A stretch of 64,000 bases of DNA from Sediminihaliea albiluteola (GCF_014077625.1 NZ_JACFXU010000013.1:434001-498000), one strand, 5' to 3'. Counted from the stretch's first letter, positions 1 through 10,333 are shown. Program-made: numbers and translations. Notes: generated by a model from the letters alone, not told the origin.

Positions 1-18
1 CGCCTAATTGATTAGGCG
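1..18 (-). terminator. Possible acnB terminator hairpin at window edge
   Basis: A perfect inverted repeat of 8 bp with a 2-nt centre overlaps the acnB stop codon. On the minus strand it lies exactly where a terminator would be expected. Any following T-run falls outside the window, so the call is tentative. Confidence 0.35.
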
Positions 19-2627
19 CTAACTTCAGAGATTTCTACCGCAGAAATACGTTTACCTTCTTCCGCACTCTTTTGGAACTCGATGATTTGGTCGAAGTTCA
101 TATAGCGATAGATTTCAGCTGACATCGCATCCAAGTTCTTGGCGTACTCCATGTACTCTTCCGGAGTAGGTAGCTTGCCAAGTATCGCGCCAACTGCCGC
201 TAGCTCAGCCGATGTCAGGTAGACATTGGCGCCATCGCCGAGACGGTTGGGGAAGTTGCGCGTCGATGTAGAAAGCACTGTGCTATTAGCTGCTACTCGT
301 GCTTGGTTACCCATACACAGTGAGCAACCAGGCATCTCTGTGCGAGCACCGGCGGCGCCAAAGATGTTGTAGTAGCCTTCTTCCATCAACAGATGCTCGT
401 CCATGCGGGTTGGCGGAGCAATCCACATACGGGTCGAGATGCCACCTTTGTGTTGTTGCAGCAACTTACCAGCGGCACGGAAATGGCCGATGTTGGTCAT
501 GCAGCTTCCGATAAAGACTTCATCAACTTTGTCGCCGGCCACTTCAGACAGCAGCTTGGCATCGTCTGGATCGTTAGGGCAGCAAACGATTGGCTCTTTA
601 ATTTCAGCCAAGTCAATTTCGATAACTTCTTTGTACTCGGCGTCTGCGTCAGCCTTCATCAGGCTGGGGTTGGCCAGCCACTCTTCCATCTTCTGCGCGC
701 GACGCTCAAGTGTGCGAGGATCGCCATAACCTTCAGCAATCATAGAGCGCAGTAGTACGACGTTGGAGCGCAGGTACTCGGCGATAGTGTCTTCGTCGAG
801 GGCGATGGTGCAGCCTGCTGCAGAGCGCTCAGCCGAAGCATCAGAGAGTTCAAAGGCCTGCTCAACGGTAAGGTTTTTCAGTCCTTCAATTTCTAAGATG
901 TTGCCGGAGAAGATGTTTTTCTTGCCCTTTTTCTCCACTGTCAACAAGCCTTGCTTGATGGCGTAGTAGGGGATGGCGTGCACTAGGTCACGCAGGGTAA
1001 TACCGGGCTGCATGTCGCCTTTAAAGCGCACTAGGATCGACTCAGGCATATCCAGTGGCATAACGCCAGTAGCTGCGGCGAAAGCGACCAAGCCAGAACC
1101 CGCTGGGAAGGAAATACCCATAGGGAAACGGGTGTGTGAGTCACCACCGGTGCCAACCGTGTCGGGCAGCAACATGCGGTTTAGCCAAGAGTGGATGATG
1201 CCGTCGCCGGGGCGCAGTGATACACCGCCGCGGGTCATAATGAAGTCTGGCAGGCTGTGCTGGGTGTCAATATCTACTGGCTTGGGGTAGGCCGCAGTGT
1301 GACAGAAAGACTGCATGGTCAGGTCGGCAGAGAAGCCTAGGCAAGCCAAGTCTTTCAACTCATCGCGGGTCATTGGGCCAGTGGTGTCCTGAGAGCCGAC
1401 AGTAGTCATGCGTGGCTCACAGTAAGTGCCAGGGCGAACGCCCTCTACGCCGCAAGCTTTACCCACCATTTTTTGCGCTAGAGTGTAACCTTTGCCGGTG
1501 TCGACGGGCTGCTCCGGTGTGCGGAACAATGTTGATACAGGCAAGCCAAGCGCTTCGCGTGCACGAGTGGTCAGACCGCGACCAATAATTAAGTTAATTC
1601 GACCGCCGGCACGCACTTCGTCCAGCAGCACGTCAGACTTGAGCTCGAACTCACTGATGGTCTCGCCCGCTTCATTGAGGATTTTGCCTTCATAGACGCG
1701 GATATCGATCACATCGCCCATGTTCAGTTTTTCTACATCAGCTTCAAACACCAGTGCGCCGGCATCTTCCATAGTGTTGTAGAAAATTGGTGCAACTTTG
1801 CCACCGATGCAGATGCCGCCGCCTTTTTTGTTCGGTACGCCGGGGATGTCGTCACCGAAGAACCACAGTACTGAGTTGGTGGCTGATTTGCGTGATGAGC
1901 CGGTACCAACAACGTCACCTACGAAAGCAACGGGCAGTCCTTTGGCTTGAATGTCGGCAATTTGCTGCATGGGGCCAGTCACACCGTGTTCGGCTGGCTC
2001 TAAGCCGTCGCGGGTCATTTTATACATGGCCAGTGCGTGCAGCGGGATGTCGGGACGTGACCAAGCGTCTGGGGCAGGGGAGAGGTCGTCGGTGTTGGTT
2101 TCGCCGGTGACCTTAAATACTGCTACTTTAATCGACTCGGGGACTTCATCGCGAGAAGTGAACCACTCGCCTTCGGCCCAAGACTCCATAACGGCCTTAG
2201 CGTGTGGGTTGCCGCTCTTAGCCAGTTCGTCAACGTCGTGGAAGGCGTCAAACATCAATAGGGTATGCTTGAGTTCAGTAGCGGCTAGCTCAGCTAGGCT
2301 CTCGTCATTGAGCAGTTCAACCAGAGTGATGATGTTGTAACCGCCGTGCATGTTGCCCAGTAGCTTGACTGCAGTGGGCTTATCAATCAGTGGGGATTCA
2401 GCTTCGCCCTTAACCAAGGCGGCGAGAAAGCCAGCCTTGACGTAGGCTGCTTCGTCCACACCGGGGGGCACACGTTCGCTGATTAACTCCAGCAGAAATT
2501 CTTCTTCACCTGCTGGTGGAGCTTTCAGCAACTCTACCAGAGAGGCCACTTGCTCAGCATTGAGCGGCTTGGGCGGGATGTTTTGTGCGGCGCGTTCCGC
2601 TGCATGTTCACGATAGGCTTCTAACAC
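12..2627 (-). CDS. acnB: Bifunctional aconitate hydratase 2 / 2-methylisocitrate dehydratase AcnB
   Basis: This is the [4Fe-4S] enzyme that interconverts citrate and isocitrate in the TCA cycle; in this family it also acts on 2-methylisocitrate. The product of 871 residues matches the usual AcnB length (about 865). It has the N-terminal HEAT-like domain, then the swivel domain ([11 protein letters not shown] near 240) and the catalytic domains. Cluster cysteines appear in GSCMTNIGH and GCSLCMGNQ near the C-terminus. The domain order is AcnB-type, not AcnA-type. The start is supported by a TAAGGAG ribosome-binding site. It is transcribed divergently from the DUF1289 gene across a 187-bp gap and appears monocistronic. 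Confidence 0.98.
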   Translation of the reverse strand: MLEAYREHAAERAAQNIPPKPLNAEQVASLVELLKAPPAGEEEFLLELISERVPPGVDEAAYVKAGFLAALVKGEAESPLIDKPTAVKLLGNMHGGYNIITLVELLNDESLAELAATELKHTLLMFDAFHDVDELAKSGNPHAKAVMESWAEGEWFTSRDEVPESIKVAVFKVTGETNTDDLSPAPDAWSRPDIPLHALAMYKMTRDGLEPAEHGVTGPMQQIADIQAKGLPVAFVGDVVGTGSSRKSATNSVLWFFGDDIPGVPNKKGGGICIGGKVAPIFYNTMEDAGALVFEADVEKLNMGDVIDIRVYEGKILNEAGETISEFELKSDVLLDEVRAGGRINLIIGRGLTTRAREALGLPVSTLFRTPEQPVDTGKGYTLAQKMVGKACGVEGVRPGTYCEPRMTTVGSQDTTGPMTRDELKDLACLGFSADLTMQSFCHTAAYPKPVDIDTQHSLPDFIMTRGGVSLRPGDGIIHSWLNRMLLPDTVGTGGDSHTRFPMGISFPAGSGLVAFAAATGVMPLDMPESILVRFKGDMQPGITLRDLVHAIPYYAIKQGLLTVEKKGKKNIFSGNILEIEGLKNLTVEQAFELSDASAERSAAGCTIALDEDTIAEYLRSNVVLLRSMIAEGYGDPRTLERRAQKMEEWLANPSLMKADADAEYKEVIEIDLAEIKEPIVCCPNDPDDAKLLSEVAGDKVDEVFIGSCMTNIGHFRAAGKLLQQHKGGISTRMWIAPPTRMDEHLLMEEGYYNIFGAAGARTEMPGCSLCMGNQARVAANSTVLSTSTRNFPNRLGDGANVYLTSAELAAVGAILGKLPTPEEYMEYAKNLDAMSAEIYRYMNFDQIIEFQKSAEEGKRISAVEISEVSA

Positions 2628-2814
2628 GGTAGAGCTCCTTATCTAATGGCTGTGCGTCCAAGGGAGGGCGCATGAGGGTATAGGTAAAAATAGGGCGGCA
2701 AGTATAGCTCAGGTAGACAATAAATTAAATTAATCAAGCGCTTATACCGTGCATTCACCGGGCTGATATCGTAGACTGATAGGGTTCCTCGGCTCATTTC
2801 CTACCGCTGTTTGT

Positions 2815-3285
2815 ATGTTTGATCAAAGCATTAAAACTCCCTGTATAGGTGTCTGTTCTACTGGCATCGGCGACACTGTGTGCCGCGGTTGCAAGCGCTT
2901 CTCTCACGAAGTGATCAATTGGAACGCCTATACCGTAGAGCAGAAGCGGGCGGTAGATGGCCGTTTGTCAGAATTTTTGTCTCAGTGTGTGAGCAATAAG
3001 CTCGTTGTGATCGACAAAGCACTGCTGGCTTGGCAGTTAGAGGTGCAGCAGGTGCGCCACCGCAGCCATCATGACGAGTATTGCTGGGTCTTCAGTTTGC
3101 TCAAAGCTGGGGCAGGCCAAATCACCAACACACTCGAGTATGGCTTTCAGGTCAATCTGCCTTTCAGGGATATGAGTTTGATTGAGCTGCGCGACACGAT
3201 TGATCAGGAGTTTTATATTCTGTCTCAAGCCCACTATGACCGTTACATGCTGAGCCCCGATCTATTTGGCGGACAAAGCTCTTGA
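2815..3285 (+). CDS. DUF1289-domain protein with long C-terminal extension
   Basis: The product has 156 residues. Residues about 8-55 carry the DUF1289 signature: TPCIGVC, then CRGCKRF, which are cysteines likely to bind a metal. DUF1289 proteins are often only 60-80 residues, so the remaining 100 residues are an extension I do not recognise. The stop overlaps a TTG start of miaE, so the two are probably translationally coupled. The function of the domain is unknown. No strong ribosome-binding site is visible before the ATG. Confidence 0.8.
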   Translation: MFDQSIKTPCIGVCSTGIGDTVCRGCKRFSHEVINWNAYTVEQKRAVDGRLSEFLSQCVSNKLVVIDKALLAWQLEVQQVRHRSHHDEYCWVFSLLKAGAGQITNTLEYGFQVNLPFRDMSLIELRDTIDQEFYILSQAHYDRYMLSPDLFGGQSS

Positions 3286-3899
3286 GTGCCACGGTGGATA
3301 TAGGCCCGATTCGCCGCTTTTTAAGCTGCGCTACGCCTCAGGCCTGGATTGATTGGGCCTTACAGCACCCCGCAGTATTGCTGGTGGATCACGCTAATTG
3401 TGAAAAAAAAGCCGCGTCTACTGCCCTCAACCTGATGTACCGCTACACCGAGCACCCCAAATTGCTGCACAAGTTGTCTCGCTTGGCGCGGGAAGAGCTG
3501 CGGCACTTTGAGCAGGTCTTGGCTATTATGGAGCGCCGTGGGATTGACTACCCTTTTACTGAGGCTTCGCGCTACGCCGGTGAGTTGCGCAAACTGGTGC
3601 GCTCGAAAGAGCCTGGTCGTCTGGTCGATACGCTGATAGTTGGCGCGATTATTGAGGCTCGCTCCTGTGAACGTTTTGCCGCCTTAATACCGGTGTTGGA
3701 TGATGAGTTAGCAGCTTTTTACAGTTCTCTACTCAAATCCGAAGCGCGGCACTTTGAAGATTATCTTAACTTGGCTCGAGAGCTGTCCTCGGCAGAAGAA
3801 GTCGACGAGCGTTTGCCGGCTTTGTTAGCAGCAGAGCAGCAATTAATTGAATCAGCAGATATTGAGTTCAGGTTTCACAGCGGTGTGCCGAGCGCTTAA
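3282..3899 (+). CDS. miaE: tRNA-(ms2io6A37) hydroxylase MiaE
   Basis: MiaE is a non-haem diiron monooxygenase that hydroxylates the isopentenyl group of ms2i6A37 in tRNA, using O2. The 205-residue product has the ferritin-like helices with Glu/His ligand motifs: NCEKKA near residue 40, REELRHFE near 70, and SEARHFEDY in the C-terminal half. The best start is a TTG overlapping the previous stop (TTGA), which implies coupling to the DUF1289 gene. It is convergent with lpxH, 29 bp away. Confidence 0.93.
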   Translation: MSATVDIGPIRRFLSCATPQAWIDWALQHPAVLLVDHANCEKKAASTALNLMYRYTEHPKLLHKLSRLAREELRHFEQVLAIMERRGIDYPFTEASRYAGELRKLVRSKEPGRLVDTLIVGAIIEARSCERFAALIPVLDDELAAFYSSLLKSEARHFEDYLNLARELSSAEEVDERLPALLAAEQQLIESADIEFRFHSGVPSA

Positions 3900-3928
3900 T
3901 AGCCAAGTCTCTGGTCCGCTTCAGTTTT

Positions 3929-4645
3929 TTAGGGCCTAATTGCGAAATCTATCAGCTGCATTGAGTCAGCTGTGGCTTCGATAGCCCAGCCGCGGCTGCC
4001 CCAGTCGCCCAGCACCCAGCGCTGACCATTGCGGTGCTGATGTCGTTTCGGTCGGTGGGTGTGGCCGTGAATCATGCAGGACACCTGGTGCTCTAAGAGT
4101 GCTTGTTCTACTTCGCTAGGAGTGACATCCATGATGTCTTCCGCTTTATTGCTGTTGGCTTCTTGGCTCATGCCGCGCAGCTTATCAGCTAAGGCCCGGC
4201 GATCTGCCAGCGGCTGGGCAAGTAATTGTGCTTGCCACTGGGGGCTGCGTACCATCTGCCGAAATTGCTGGTACTCCTGGTCTGCAGTGCAGAGACTGTC
4301 GCCGTGCATGAGTAGCACCGGCGAACCGTAGAGATCAATGACACTAGGGTCGGGTAGTAGAGTGGCGCCGACGCGCTGACAAAAATCTGGGCCGAGTAAA
4401 AAGTCTCGGTTACCTTGCATGAGGTAAAGTGCAGGGCCGGCAGCAGAAAAAGCGGCCAGCATATCGGCGACCTCAGCAGCGAGGGGGGCATCGTCGTCAT
4501 CGCCGACCCAAGCCTCAAAGAAATCGCCGAGTATATACAGCGCTTGGCAATCTCGACGTGCATCGAGAAACTCGCCCAGGGCCCTGGTGATAGCGGGGCG
4601 GCTGGGGTCGAGGTGCAGGTCGGAGATAAACCAAGTGCTGGACAC
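3929..4645 (-). CDS. lpxH: UDP-2,3-diacylglucosamine diphosphatase LpxH
   Basis: LpxH hydrolyses UDP-2,3-diacylglucosamine to lipid X in lipid A synthesis, at the inner face of the membrane. The 238 residues show the calcineurin-like metallophosphatase motifs in order: ISDLHLD near the start, LGDFFEAWVG, GNRDFLLG, MHGDSL and HGHTHRP. These are the usual manganese ligands. The start codon is GTG, 12 bp after the ppiB stop, so the two form an operon (ppiB-lpxH, an order also common in Pseudomonas). Confidence 0.96.
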   Translation of the reverse strand: MSSTWFISDLHLDPSRPAITRALGEFLDARRDCQALYILGDFFEAWVGDDDDAPLAAEVADMLAAFSAAGPALYLMQGNRDFLLGPDFCQRVGATLLPDPSVIDLYGSPVLLMHGDSLCTADQEYQQFRQMVRSPQWQAQLLAQPLADRRALADKLRGMSQEANSNKAEDIMDVTPSEVEQALLEHQVSCMIHGHTHRPKRHQHRNGQRWVLGDWGSRGWAIEATADSMQLIDFAIRP

Positions 4646-4657
4646 GGGCTTTGCTAA

Positions 4658-5155
4658 TTAGCCTTCAAGGATTTCGACAGCTTCGATGATGACTGGATCC
4701 TGTGGCACATCTTGGTGGCCAGCGCGGCTGGTGGTGGGCAAGTTGCGGATTTTATCCAGTACTTCTTCACCTTCGGTTACTTTACCAAACACGGTGTAGC
4801 CCCAGCCCTGCATGTTTTTGCCGCTGTGGTTAAGGAAGTCATTGTCTTTTACGTTGATGAAGAACTGCGCAGTGGCGGAGTGCGGGTCCATGGTGCGAGC
4901 CATAGCAATGGTGCCAAAGTCATTTTTTAGGCCATTGTCCGCTTCGTTTTCAATCGGCTCAGCAGTAGGTTTTTGCTTCATGTCGGCATCGAAGCCACCG
5001 CCTTGGATCATGAAGTTGTTAATTACGCGGTGGAAGATTGTGCCATCGTAGTGTCCATTGCGGGCATAGCTGAGGAAGTTAGCGACGGTTTTCGGCGCTT
5101 TGTCAGCGTCGAGTGCCACAGTGATGGGACCAAATGTTGTACGGATAATAACCAT
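4658..5155 (-). CDS. ppiB: Peptidyl-prolyl cis-trans isomerase B (cyclophilin)
   Basis: This is a cytoplasmic cyclophilin-type prolyl isomerase of 165 residues. Typical motifs are FHRVINNFMIQGGG, QFFINVKDN and the VFGKVTEG segment. The open frame extends 15 codons upstream, but the ATG at 5155 fits family N-termini (MVIIRTTFGPI) and is preceded by AGGA at good spacing. There is no signal peptide, which favours PpiB over periplasmic PpiA. It is the first gene of ppiB-lpxH and divergent from glnS. Confidence 0.95.
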   Translation of the reverse strand: MVIIRTTFGPITVALDADKAPKTVANFLSYARNGHYDGTIFHRVINNFMIQGGGFDADMKQKPTAEPIENEADNGLKNDFGTIAMARTMDPHSATAQFFINVKDNDFLNHSGKNMQGWGYTVFGKVTEGEEVLDKIRNLPTTSRAGHQDVPQDPVIIEAVEILEG

Positions 5156-5311
5156 GTTGAGCTTTCCTAGTGAAATTTCTCGGATTCTGAGGACCGGCAA
5201 TGATACGTATTTTTAGGCTGTGGTGGAACACTGCCGGCTGGCCGGGCTGTTAATCTGTGGCCGGCTGGGGAGAAAGGCTGTATTTCCCTATAAGACGGAC
5301 TGCGCAGCAGC

Positions 5312-5317
5312 TATAAT
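5312..5317 (+). promoter_or_regulatory. Possible glnS -10 element
   Basis: A perfect TATAAT lies about 35 bp before the glnS ATG. No good -35 is visible at 16-18 bp, so only the -10 is proposed. Confidence 0.35.
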
Positions 5318-5351
5318 GCACAACTTTTGACTATCGCAATGCGAAGGAATT

Positions 5352-7019
5352 ATGGACAACAAACCCGCTAACAACTTTCTCCACGCAATTATCGCTGACG
5401 ATCTGGCCGCAGGTCGGGTCACGGAAGTTGTGACTCGTTTCCCCCCTGAGCCCAATGGCTATTTGCATGTGGGCCACGCCAAGTCGATTTGTTTGAACTT
5501 TGGTTTGGCCGAGGCTTTCAATGGCCGCTGCAACCTGCGTTTTGACGATACCAACCCGGCCAAAGAAAGCCCTGAGTTTGTCGCCTCGATACAGGAAGAT
5601 GTGCGCTGGTTGGGTTTTGAGTGGCACGATGAAGTGCGCTATGCCTCATCTTACTTTCAGCAGCTTTACGACTGGGCTCAACACTTAGTCCGCGAGGGCA
5701 ATGCCTATGTCTGTGACCTCAATGCCGATCAAGCCCGCGAGTATCGCGGCACTTTGACTGAGCCGGGGGTAAACAGCCCTTACCGAGATCGCAGTGTAGA
5801 GGAAAACCTCGACCTGCTTGAGCGCATGAAAGCCGGCGAGTTTGAAGATGGCAGCAGGGTACTGCGGGCCAAAATTGACATGGCCTCACCCAATATGAAT
5901 ATGCGCGATCCGATCCTTTATCGTATCCGTAAAATTGAACATCATCAGACTGGCAATGATTGGTGTATTTACCCAACCTATGATTTCGCCCATGGCCAGG
6001 AAGATGCCATCGAGGGTATTACGCATTCTATTTGCACCCTAGAGTTTGAAGATCACCGCCCACTGTATAACTGGTTGCTTGACCATTTGCCGGTGCCGAG
6101 TAGGCCGCGTCAGTATGAGTTCGGTCGCCTGAACCTGAATTACACGGTGACCAGTAAGCGCAAGCTGAAACAGCTGGTTGATGAGGGCGTGGTGGATGGT
6201 TGGGACGATCCGCGCATGCCGACCATATCCGGTTTGCGCCGCCGCGGTTATACAGCACGTTCGCTGCGAAAGTTTTGTGACATGATCGGCGTGACCCGAT
6301 CCGATGGTGTGGTCGATGTGGCGATGATGGAACACGCTATTCGCGACGATCTCAACGAAAACGCACCGCGAGCGATGTGTGTGTTGCGCCCCTTAAAGGT
6401 CGTGCTGAGTAACTACCCAGAGGATAAAACCGAGTACCTCAGCGCTCCCTGTCACCCCAGTCGTGAAGAACTCGGTGTGCGTGAGTTGGCTTTTACCCGT
6501 GAACTCTATATCGATGCAGAAGATTTTCGCGAAGAAGCAAACAAGAAATTTAAACGTCTAGTTCTCGGTAAACGTGTGCGCTTGCGCAACGCCTATGTCA
6601 TCGAAGCCGAGAGTGTGCTGAAAGATGAAGCTGGCGAGATTGTTGAGGTTCAGGCTAAGGTTATCCCTAACACCGTTGGCAATGATCCAGAAGATGGCAT
6701 CAAGGCCAAAGGTGTTATCCAGTGGGTATCTGCCACTGAGGGCCGCCGTGCCACGGTGCGCCTCTATGACCGCCTGTTTAGTCACGAGGCACCAGATAAA
6801 GGCGATAATGACTTTATGGCCTTGGTGAACCCAAACTCTCTGGAGCTTATAGAAGGTGCTTGGATAGAGGCTGGCTTGGTCAATGCCCAGCCTGAACAGA
6901 GCTTTCAGTTTGAGCGCGAGGGCTATTTTGTGGCAGACCGTCATGAGCACCGGCCGGAAGCACCGGTATTTAATATGACCATTGGTTTGCGAGACAGCTG
7001 GAACAACGGACAGAAATAG
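5352..7019 (+). CDS. glnS: Glutaminyl-tRNA synthetase
   Basis: This class I synthetase charges tRNA-Gln directly. The 555 residues are almost the E. coli length (554). The HIGH-type motif is seen in [15 protein letters not shown] near residue 35, and the KMSKS-type loop as VTSKRKLKQ near 265. The C-terminal anticodon-binding beta-barrels follow. A GAAGGA ribosome-binding site precedes the ATG. The cysS start follows after 7 bp, so the two synthetases are probably co-transcribed. Confidence 0.98.
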   Translation: MDNKPANNFLHAIIADDLAAGRVTEVVTRFPPEPNGYLHVGHAKSICLNFGLAEAFNGRCNLRFDDTNPAKESPEFVASIQEDVRWLGFEWHDEVRYASSYFQQLYDWAQHLVREGNAYVCDLNADQAREYRGTLTEPGVNSPYRDRSVEENLDLLERMKAGEFEDGSRVLRAKIDMASPNMNMRDPILYRIRKIEHHQTGNDWCIYPTYDFAHGQEDAIEGITHSICTLEFEDHRPLYNWLLDHLPVPSRPRQYEFGRLNLNYTVTSKRKLKQLVDEGVVDGWDDPRMPTISGLRRRGYTARSLRKFCDMIGVTRSDGVVDVAMMEHAIRDDLNENAPRAMCVLRPLKVVLSNYPEDKTEYLSAPCHPSREELGVRELAFTRELYIDAEDFREEANKKFKRLVLGKRVRLRNAYVIEAESVLKDEAGEIVEVQAKVIPNTVGNDPEDGIKAKGVIQWVSATEGRRATVRLYDRLFSHEAPDKGDNDFMALVNPNSLELIEGAWIEAGLVNAQPEQSFQFEREGYFVADRHEHRPEAPVFNMTIGLRDSWNNGQK

Positions 7020-7026
7020 GAACACC

Positions 7027-8403
7027 ATGAGCCTTAAGATATACAACACCATGAGTGGCAAGAAGGAGCGCTTCGAGCCGCTACAACCCAACTCTGTCAC
7101 GATGTACGTCTGCGGACCCACCGTGTACAACTTGGCGCACATCGGCAATGCCCGGCCTGTGGTGGTGTTTGACACTTTGTATCGTCTCTTGCAGTGCCAC
7201 TACGACGAGGTCACTTACGCTCGCAACATCACCGATGTCGATGACAAAATTATCGCAGCGGCACGCGAGGGTTCGCGCAGTATTGAGTCGGTCACGGAAG
7301 AGTTTACTCAGAAATACCGCGAGGATATGGCGCAACTTAACGCCTTGCCGCCAACGATTGAGCCCCACGCAACGCACAACATCGCGCCGATGATTGCCCT
7401 GACTGAAAAGCTGCTCGCCAAAGGCCATGCCTATGTCTCAGAGGGGCATGTTTTGTTTGCGGTTGAGTCTATGCCGGACTACGGCAAGCTCTCGGGCCGC
7501 TCTTTGGACGATATGCTCGCCGGTGCTCGGGTTGAGGTGGCTGATTACAAACGTCACCCCGGAGACTTCGTGCTGTGGAAGCCCGCTGCCGATGAAGATC
7601 CCGGTTGGGATAGTCCCTGGGGTAGGGGACGGCCAGGCTGGCACTTGGAGTGCTCGGCGATGATCCGCGAGCACTTAGGTGAAACCATAGATATCCATGG
7701 TGGTGGCCGCGATTTAATCTTCCCGCACCATGAAAATGAAGTGGCTCAGAGTCGCTGTGCTCACGGCGGCGACTACGTGCGCTATTGGATGCACAATGCC
7801 TACCTCGATATAGACGGCGAAAAAATGTCTAAGTCGCTGGGTAACTTCCGCACTGTGCGAGAGCTGTTGCAGAGTTATCGCGGTGAAGTGCTGCGCTTTG
7901 CCTTGCTCTCAGCCCATTACCGCTCGCCCTTGAACTTCTCGGCCGAGCTCTTGGAACAGGCTGAGGCGACACTGGGGAGCCTCTACAGCACTTTGCGGCA
8001 AGTAGAGGATATCCCGCTAGACATGGAAGTGCAGTTAGCTGGTGAGCCCTTCTATGAGGCGCTCAACGATGATTTAAATACGCCATTGGCAATTGCCGAG
8101 ATTCACGCCCTAGCGAAGCAGCTTCACAAAGCGCCAGAGGATGAGAAGCCAGCACTAAAAGGCCGTATATTGGCCGCGGGTAATCTGCTGGGCATTTTGG
8201 AGCAGCACCCACAGGATTGGCTGCAGGGTGATCTTGATAGCTCAGATATCACTGCGGAAGAAATCGAGCAGGCAATTGCCGACCGCCAGGCCGCAAAAGC
8301 TGCCAAAGATTATGCTAAAGCAGATGAAATTCGCCAGGACTTGCTTGCCCGAGGTATCGTGCTAGAGGATTCCCGGGAAGGGACTAAGTGGAAGCGCGCC
8401 TAA
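7027..8403 (+). CDS. cysS: Cysteinyl-tRNA synthetase
   Basis: This class I synthetase has 458 residues. It shows the zinc/cysteine-binding motif VCGPTVYN near residue 28 followed by HIGNA, the WHLECSAM segment, and the KMSKS loop ([11 protein letters not shown]). The open frame starts upstream inside glnS, but the ATG at 7027 with AGGA 8 bp before it gives the family N-terminus MSLKIYNT. A strong terminator hairpin lies downstream at 8442-8476. Confidence 0.98.
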   Translation: MSLKIYNTMSGKKERFEPLQPNSVTMYVCGPTVYNLAHIGNARPVVVFDTLYRLLQCHYDEVTYARNITDVDDKIIAAAREGSRSIESVTEEFTQKYREDMAQLNALPPTIEPHATHNIAPMIALTEKLLAKGHAYVSEGHVLFAVESMPDYGKLSGRSLDDMLAGARVEVADYKRHPGDFVLWKPAADEDPGWDSPWGRGRPGWHLECSAMIREHLGETIDIHGGGRDLIFPHHENEVAQSRCAHGGDYVRYWMHNAYLDIDGEKMSKSLGNFRTVRELLQSYRGEVLRFALLSAHYRSPLNFSAELLEQAEATLGSLYSTLRQVEDIPLDMEVQLAGEPFYEALNDDLNTPLAIAEIHALAKQLHKAPEDEKPALKGRILAAGNLLGILEQHPQDWLQGDLDSSDITAEEIEQAIADRQAAKAAKDYAKADEIRQDLLARGIVLEDSREGTKWKRA

Positions 8404-8441
8404 TCCGCTGCTAAAACCCGACCGAGCAATACGCTGTTGTC

Positions 8442-8476
8442 TTGGGCCAGTGCAGACTAAAGCTGCACTGGCCCAA
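8442..8476 (+). terminator. Intrinsic terminator after cysS
   Basis: A perfect 14-bp stem (TTGGGCCAGTGCAG and its complement) with a 7-nt loop is followed on the plus strand by TTTGTTT. It lies between the convergent cysS and folD. The minus-strand tail is not T-rich, so it mainly serves glnS-cysS. Confidence 0.8.
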
Positions 8477-8492
8477 TTTGTTTCAGCCGAGC

Positions 8493-9338
8493 TTAAGCGA
8501 GTGACTTTTCGCCTGACTCCACACTTTGCATAATCAAGGTGTTGATAGTCATTGGCCCTACACCACCAGGTACTGGGGTGTAAGCGCTAACGCGCTCTTT
8601 CAGAGGCTCTAGCTCAATATCGCCAACTCCCCCCGGGTGGTAGCCAGCGTCGACTACAACAGCGCCATCTTTGACCCACTCAGCGCGGATAAACTCTGGT
8701 TTGCCGACCGCGCCAACTAGAATATCTGCTTGAGCCACTAAGGCGGGTAGGTCGGTAGTGCGAGAGTGACAGATCGTCACGGTGGCGTTTTTCTGTAGCA
8801 ACATCATGGCCATTGGCTTACCGAGAATAGGGCTGCGGCCTACAACGACGGCATGCTTACCTTCGATCTCAATGTCATAGGCCTCGAGCAGGCGCATGAT
8901 ACCTTGTGGTGTGGCGCAGCCGTAGGCATCTTCACCCATCGCCATACGACCAAAGCCCAAGCAGGTCACGCCGTCCACGTCTTTGTGCAGCGCGATGGCG
9001 TCAAAGCAGGCGCGCTCGTCAATCTGTGATGGAACTGGGTGTTGTAGCAGAATGCCGTGCACTTCAGGGTTATTGTTCAGCTCTTCGATCTTGGCCAGTA
9101 GCTCCTCGGTGGTAGTCGAGGCGGGCAGCTCGATTGCCATTGAGTCCATGCCTACGCGACGGCAGGCGTTGCCCTTCATTTTCACATAAGTGGCAGAGGC
9201 GGGATCGTCACCCACTAAGAGAGTGGCCAAGATTGGCGTTTTGCCGCCAGATTTTTCTTTAAGAGCTTCAACGCGCTGTAATAGCGCAGCTTCAGTTTGT
9301 TGGGACAGTGTTTTGCCATCCAGAACTTGAGCAGACAT
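8493..9338 (-). CDS. folD: Bifunctional methylenetetrahydrofolate dehydrogenase/cyclohydrolase FolD
   Basis: FolD interconverts 5,10-methylene-, methenyl- and 10-formyl-tetrahydrofolate in the cytoplasm. The 281 residues include the catalytic Tyr51/Lys55 pair (YVKMK), the NADP-binding segment [15 protein letters not shown], the HSRT motif and the C-terminal [10 protein letters not shown] signature. The ATG is preceded by AAGGTAAT. It is a single gene, divergent from the tRNA cluster and convergent with cysS. Confidence 0.97.
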   Translation of the reverse strand: MSAQVLDGKTLSQQTEAALLQRVEALKEKSGGKTPILATLLVGDDPASATYVKMKGNACRRVGMDSMAIELPASTTTEELLAKIEELNNNPEVHGILLQHPVPSQIDERACFDAIALHKDVDGVTCLGFGRMAMGEDAYGCATPQGIMRLLEAYDIEIEGKHAVVVGRSPILGKPMAMMLLQKNATVTICHSRTTDLPALVAQADILVGAVGKPEFIRAEWVKDGAVVVDAGYHPGGVGDIELEPLKERVSAYTPVPGGVGPMTINTLIMQSVESGEKSLA

Positions 9339-9469
9339 GAAATTACCTTTGGTGACGGGTCGACAGAAAATGGGACGCTCTGCCCCAAATAAGACTTACA
9401 TTCTCCCATGCCTCGCGCGGGCTAGGAAGTACATCAAACAGAAAGCTTAATAGATTTATCAAATAGCCG

Positions 9470-9498
9470 TTGACGAAACTGAAAACGGGGGGTAATAT
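9470..9498 (+). promoter_or_regulatory. Promoter of the tRNA cluster
   Basis: TTGACG, a 17-bp spacer and TAATAT form a near-consensus sigma-70 promoter. It is followed by the GC-rich discriminator GCGCGACC, typical of stable-RNA promoters under stringent control. The predicted transcription start is about 40 bp before tRNA-Pro. Confidence 0.75.
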
Positions 9499-9543
9499 GC
9501 GCGACCTGAAATCGAGGTCAAGCAATGATCTCTTTATCTGTAT

Positions 9544-9620
9544 CGGGGTATAGCGCAGTCTGGTAGCGCGCCTGCTTTGGGAGCAGGATGTCGGGAGTTC
9601 GAATCTCTCTACCCCGACCA
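9544..9620 (+). tRNA. tRNA-Pro (anticodon TGG)
   Basis: A 77-nt cloverleaf with the CCA end encoded. The acceptor CGGGGTA pairs with TACCCCG. The anticodon stem CCTGC/GCAGG encloses TTTGGGA, giving TGG, and the T loop TTCGAAT is intact. It is first of three tRNAs in one transcript. Confidence 0.97.
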
Positions 9621-9673
9621 ACTTTTCCGCCACGTCCGGAAGTTGGCCACAGTGTTTCAGCATTCCAACGATG

Positions 9674-9749
9674 GTGGCCGTAGCTCATCAGGTAGAGCAC
9701 CGGATTGTGACTCCGGAGGTGGCGGGTTCGAGACCCGTCGGCCACCCCA
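9674..9749 (+). tRNA. tRNA-His (anticodon GTG)
   Basis: A 76-nt tRNA with encoded CCA. The acceptor GTGGCCG pairs with CGGCCAC. The extra G(-1) characteristic of tRNA-His is encoded at 9673 opposite discriminator C. The anticodon loop TTGTGAC gives GTG. Confidence 0.97.
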
Positions 9750-9815
9750 GTCTTGCCCGTTTTGCACACCTTCGGTGATTAGGCTGAACCGCTTCTATAC
9801 ACTGTATGCCACAAT

Positions 9816-9892
9816 GCGCCCGTAGCTCAGTTGGATAGAGCATCCGCCTTCTAAGCGGATGGTCGGGGGTTCGAATCCTCCCGGGCGCGCCA
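9816..9892 (+). tRNA. tRNA-Arg (anticodon TCT)
   Basis: A 77-nt tRNA with encoded CCA. The acceptor GCGCCCG pairs with CGGGCGC. The anticodon loop CTTCTAA gives TCT. Its last 23 bases plus 6 bases downstream recur at 12943-12971, so it forms the left border of an accessory segment. Confidence 0.97.
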
Positions 9893-9898
9893 TTTCCA
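9870..9898 (+). repeat. Direct repeat, left copy (tRNA-Arg 3' end; attL-like)
   Basis: A 29-bp sequence, from the T loop of tRNA-Arg through the CCA and 6 bp beyond. It is repeated exactly at 12943-12971 in the same orientation. Duplication of a tRNA 3' end is the hallmark of site-specific island integration. Confidence 0.85.
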
Positions 9899-9900
9899 CA

Positions 9901-9928
9901 GGCTCTACCCAATTAACGGGGGATGGGC
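9901..9928. repeat. ISL3-like element end
   Basis: The sequence beginning GGCTCTACCCAATTAACG abuts the last codons of the transposase remnant, as ISL3 terminal repeats usually do. A related sequence begins at 12983, also just downstream of the second tRNA repeat. A short inverted match (GGCAGAGC, 10346-10353) lies just before the transposase ATG. Confidence 0.45.
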
Positions 9929-10333
9929 ATCCATCCGTACTCGATTGATAATCCCATCCCACCCACAGTGGCTCAGCACTCTCAATCGATAATTCTCAAA
10001 GCTCCTAAAACCATACGCTCGTCTCGAGATCATTTCCATTTTGTTGTGGAAACCCTCGGTGATGCCATTGCTTTTGCTAAACCGCCACGTGGCAACAATG
10101 GGTTCCATCCAGCTGGCCAGAGTCTTTGCCAGCGTTCGTAATGGGCTGTCACCTAACTGATCCAGCAACTCAAGCAGTTGAGGTATCTTGGTCCTTGCTC
10201 GCTTTGCTGTGAGGGTCTTAAGTAGCAGCAATCGAACTAGCTTTTGCTTGGCCACTATTGTCGCTTCGGGAAAGTAGCGGGGCGCTATGCTGCGGTAGGT
10301 TTCAGACAAATCCATCACCAGTTGCTTTTTCAT
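9905..10333 (-). pseudogene. ISL3-family transposase remnant, truncated and internally deleted
   Basis: The 142-residue frame joins a mid-protein ISL3 segment (VMDLSETYRSI, YFPEATIVA) directly to the C-terminal part (KQKLVRLLLLKTLTAKRA, then NGITEGFHNKMEMISRRAYG and FENYRLRVL). In full-length ISL3 transposases I recall, which are about 400 residues, these are separated by about 70-90 residues including the conserved DRFHV segment. The N-terminal zinc-finger and HTH part is also missing. So this looks like an in-frame internal deletion on top of 5' truncation, and it should be inactive. The deletion is inferred from memory of the family; the motifs are seen directly. Confidence 0.8.

Noticed and set aside
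9343-9912. Minus-strand frames across the tRNA cluster reading GVERFELPTSCSQS, GSRTRHLRSHNP and GLEPATSGVT.
   Set aside because: These are the well-known spurious peptides obtained by translating the antisense strand of tRNA genes; databases contain many such false entries.
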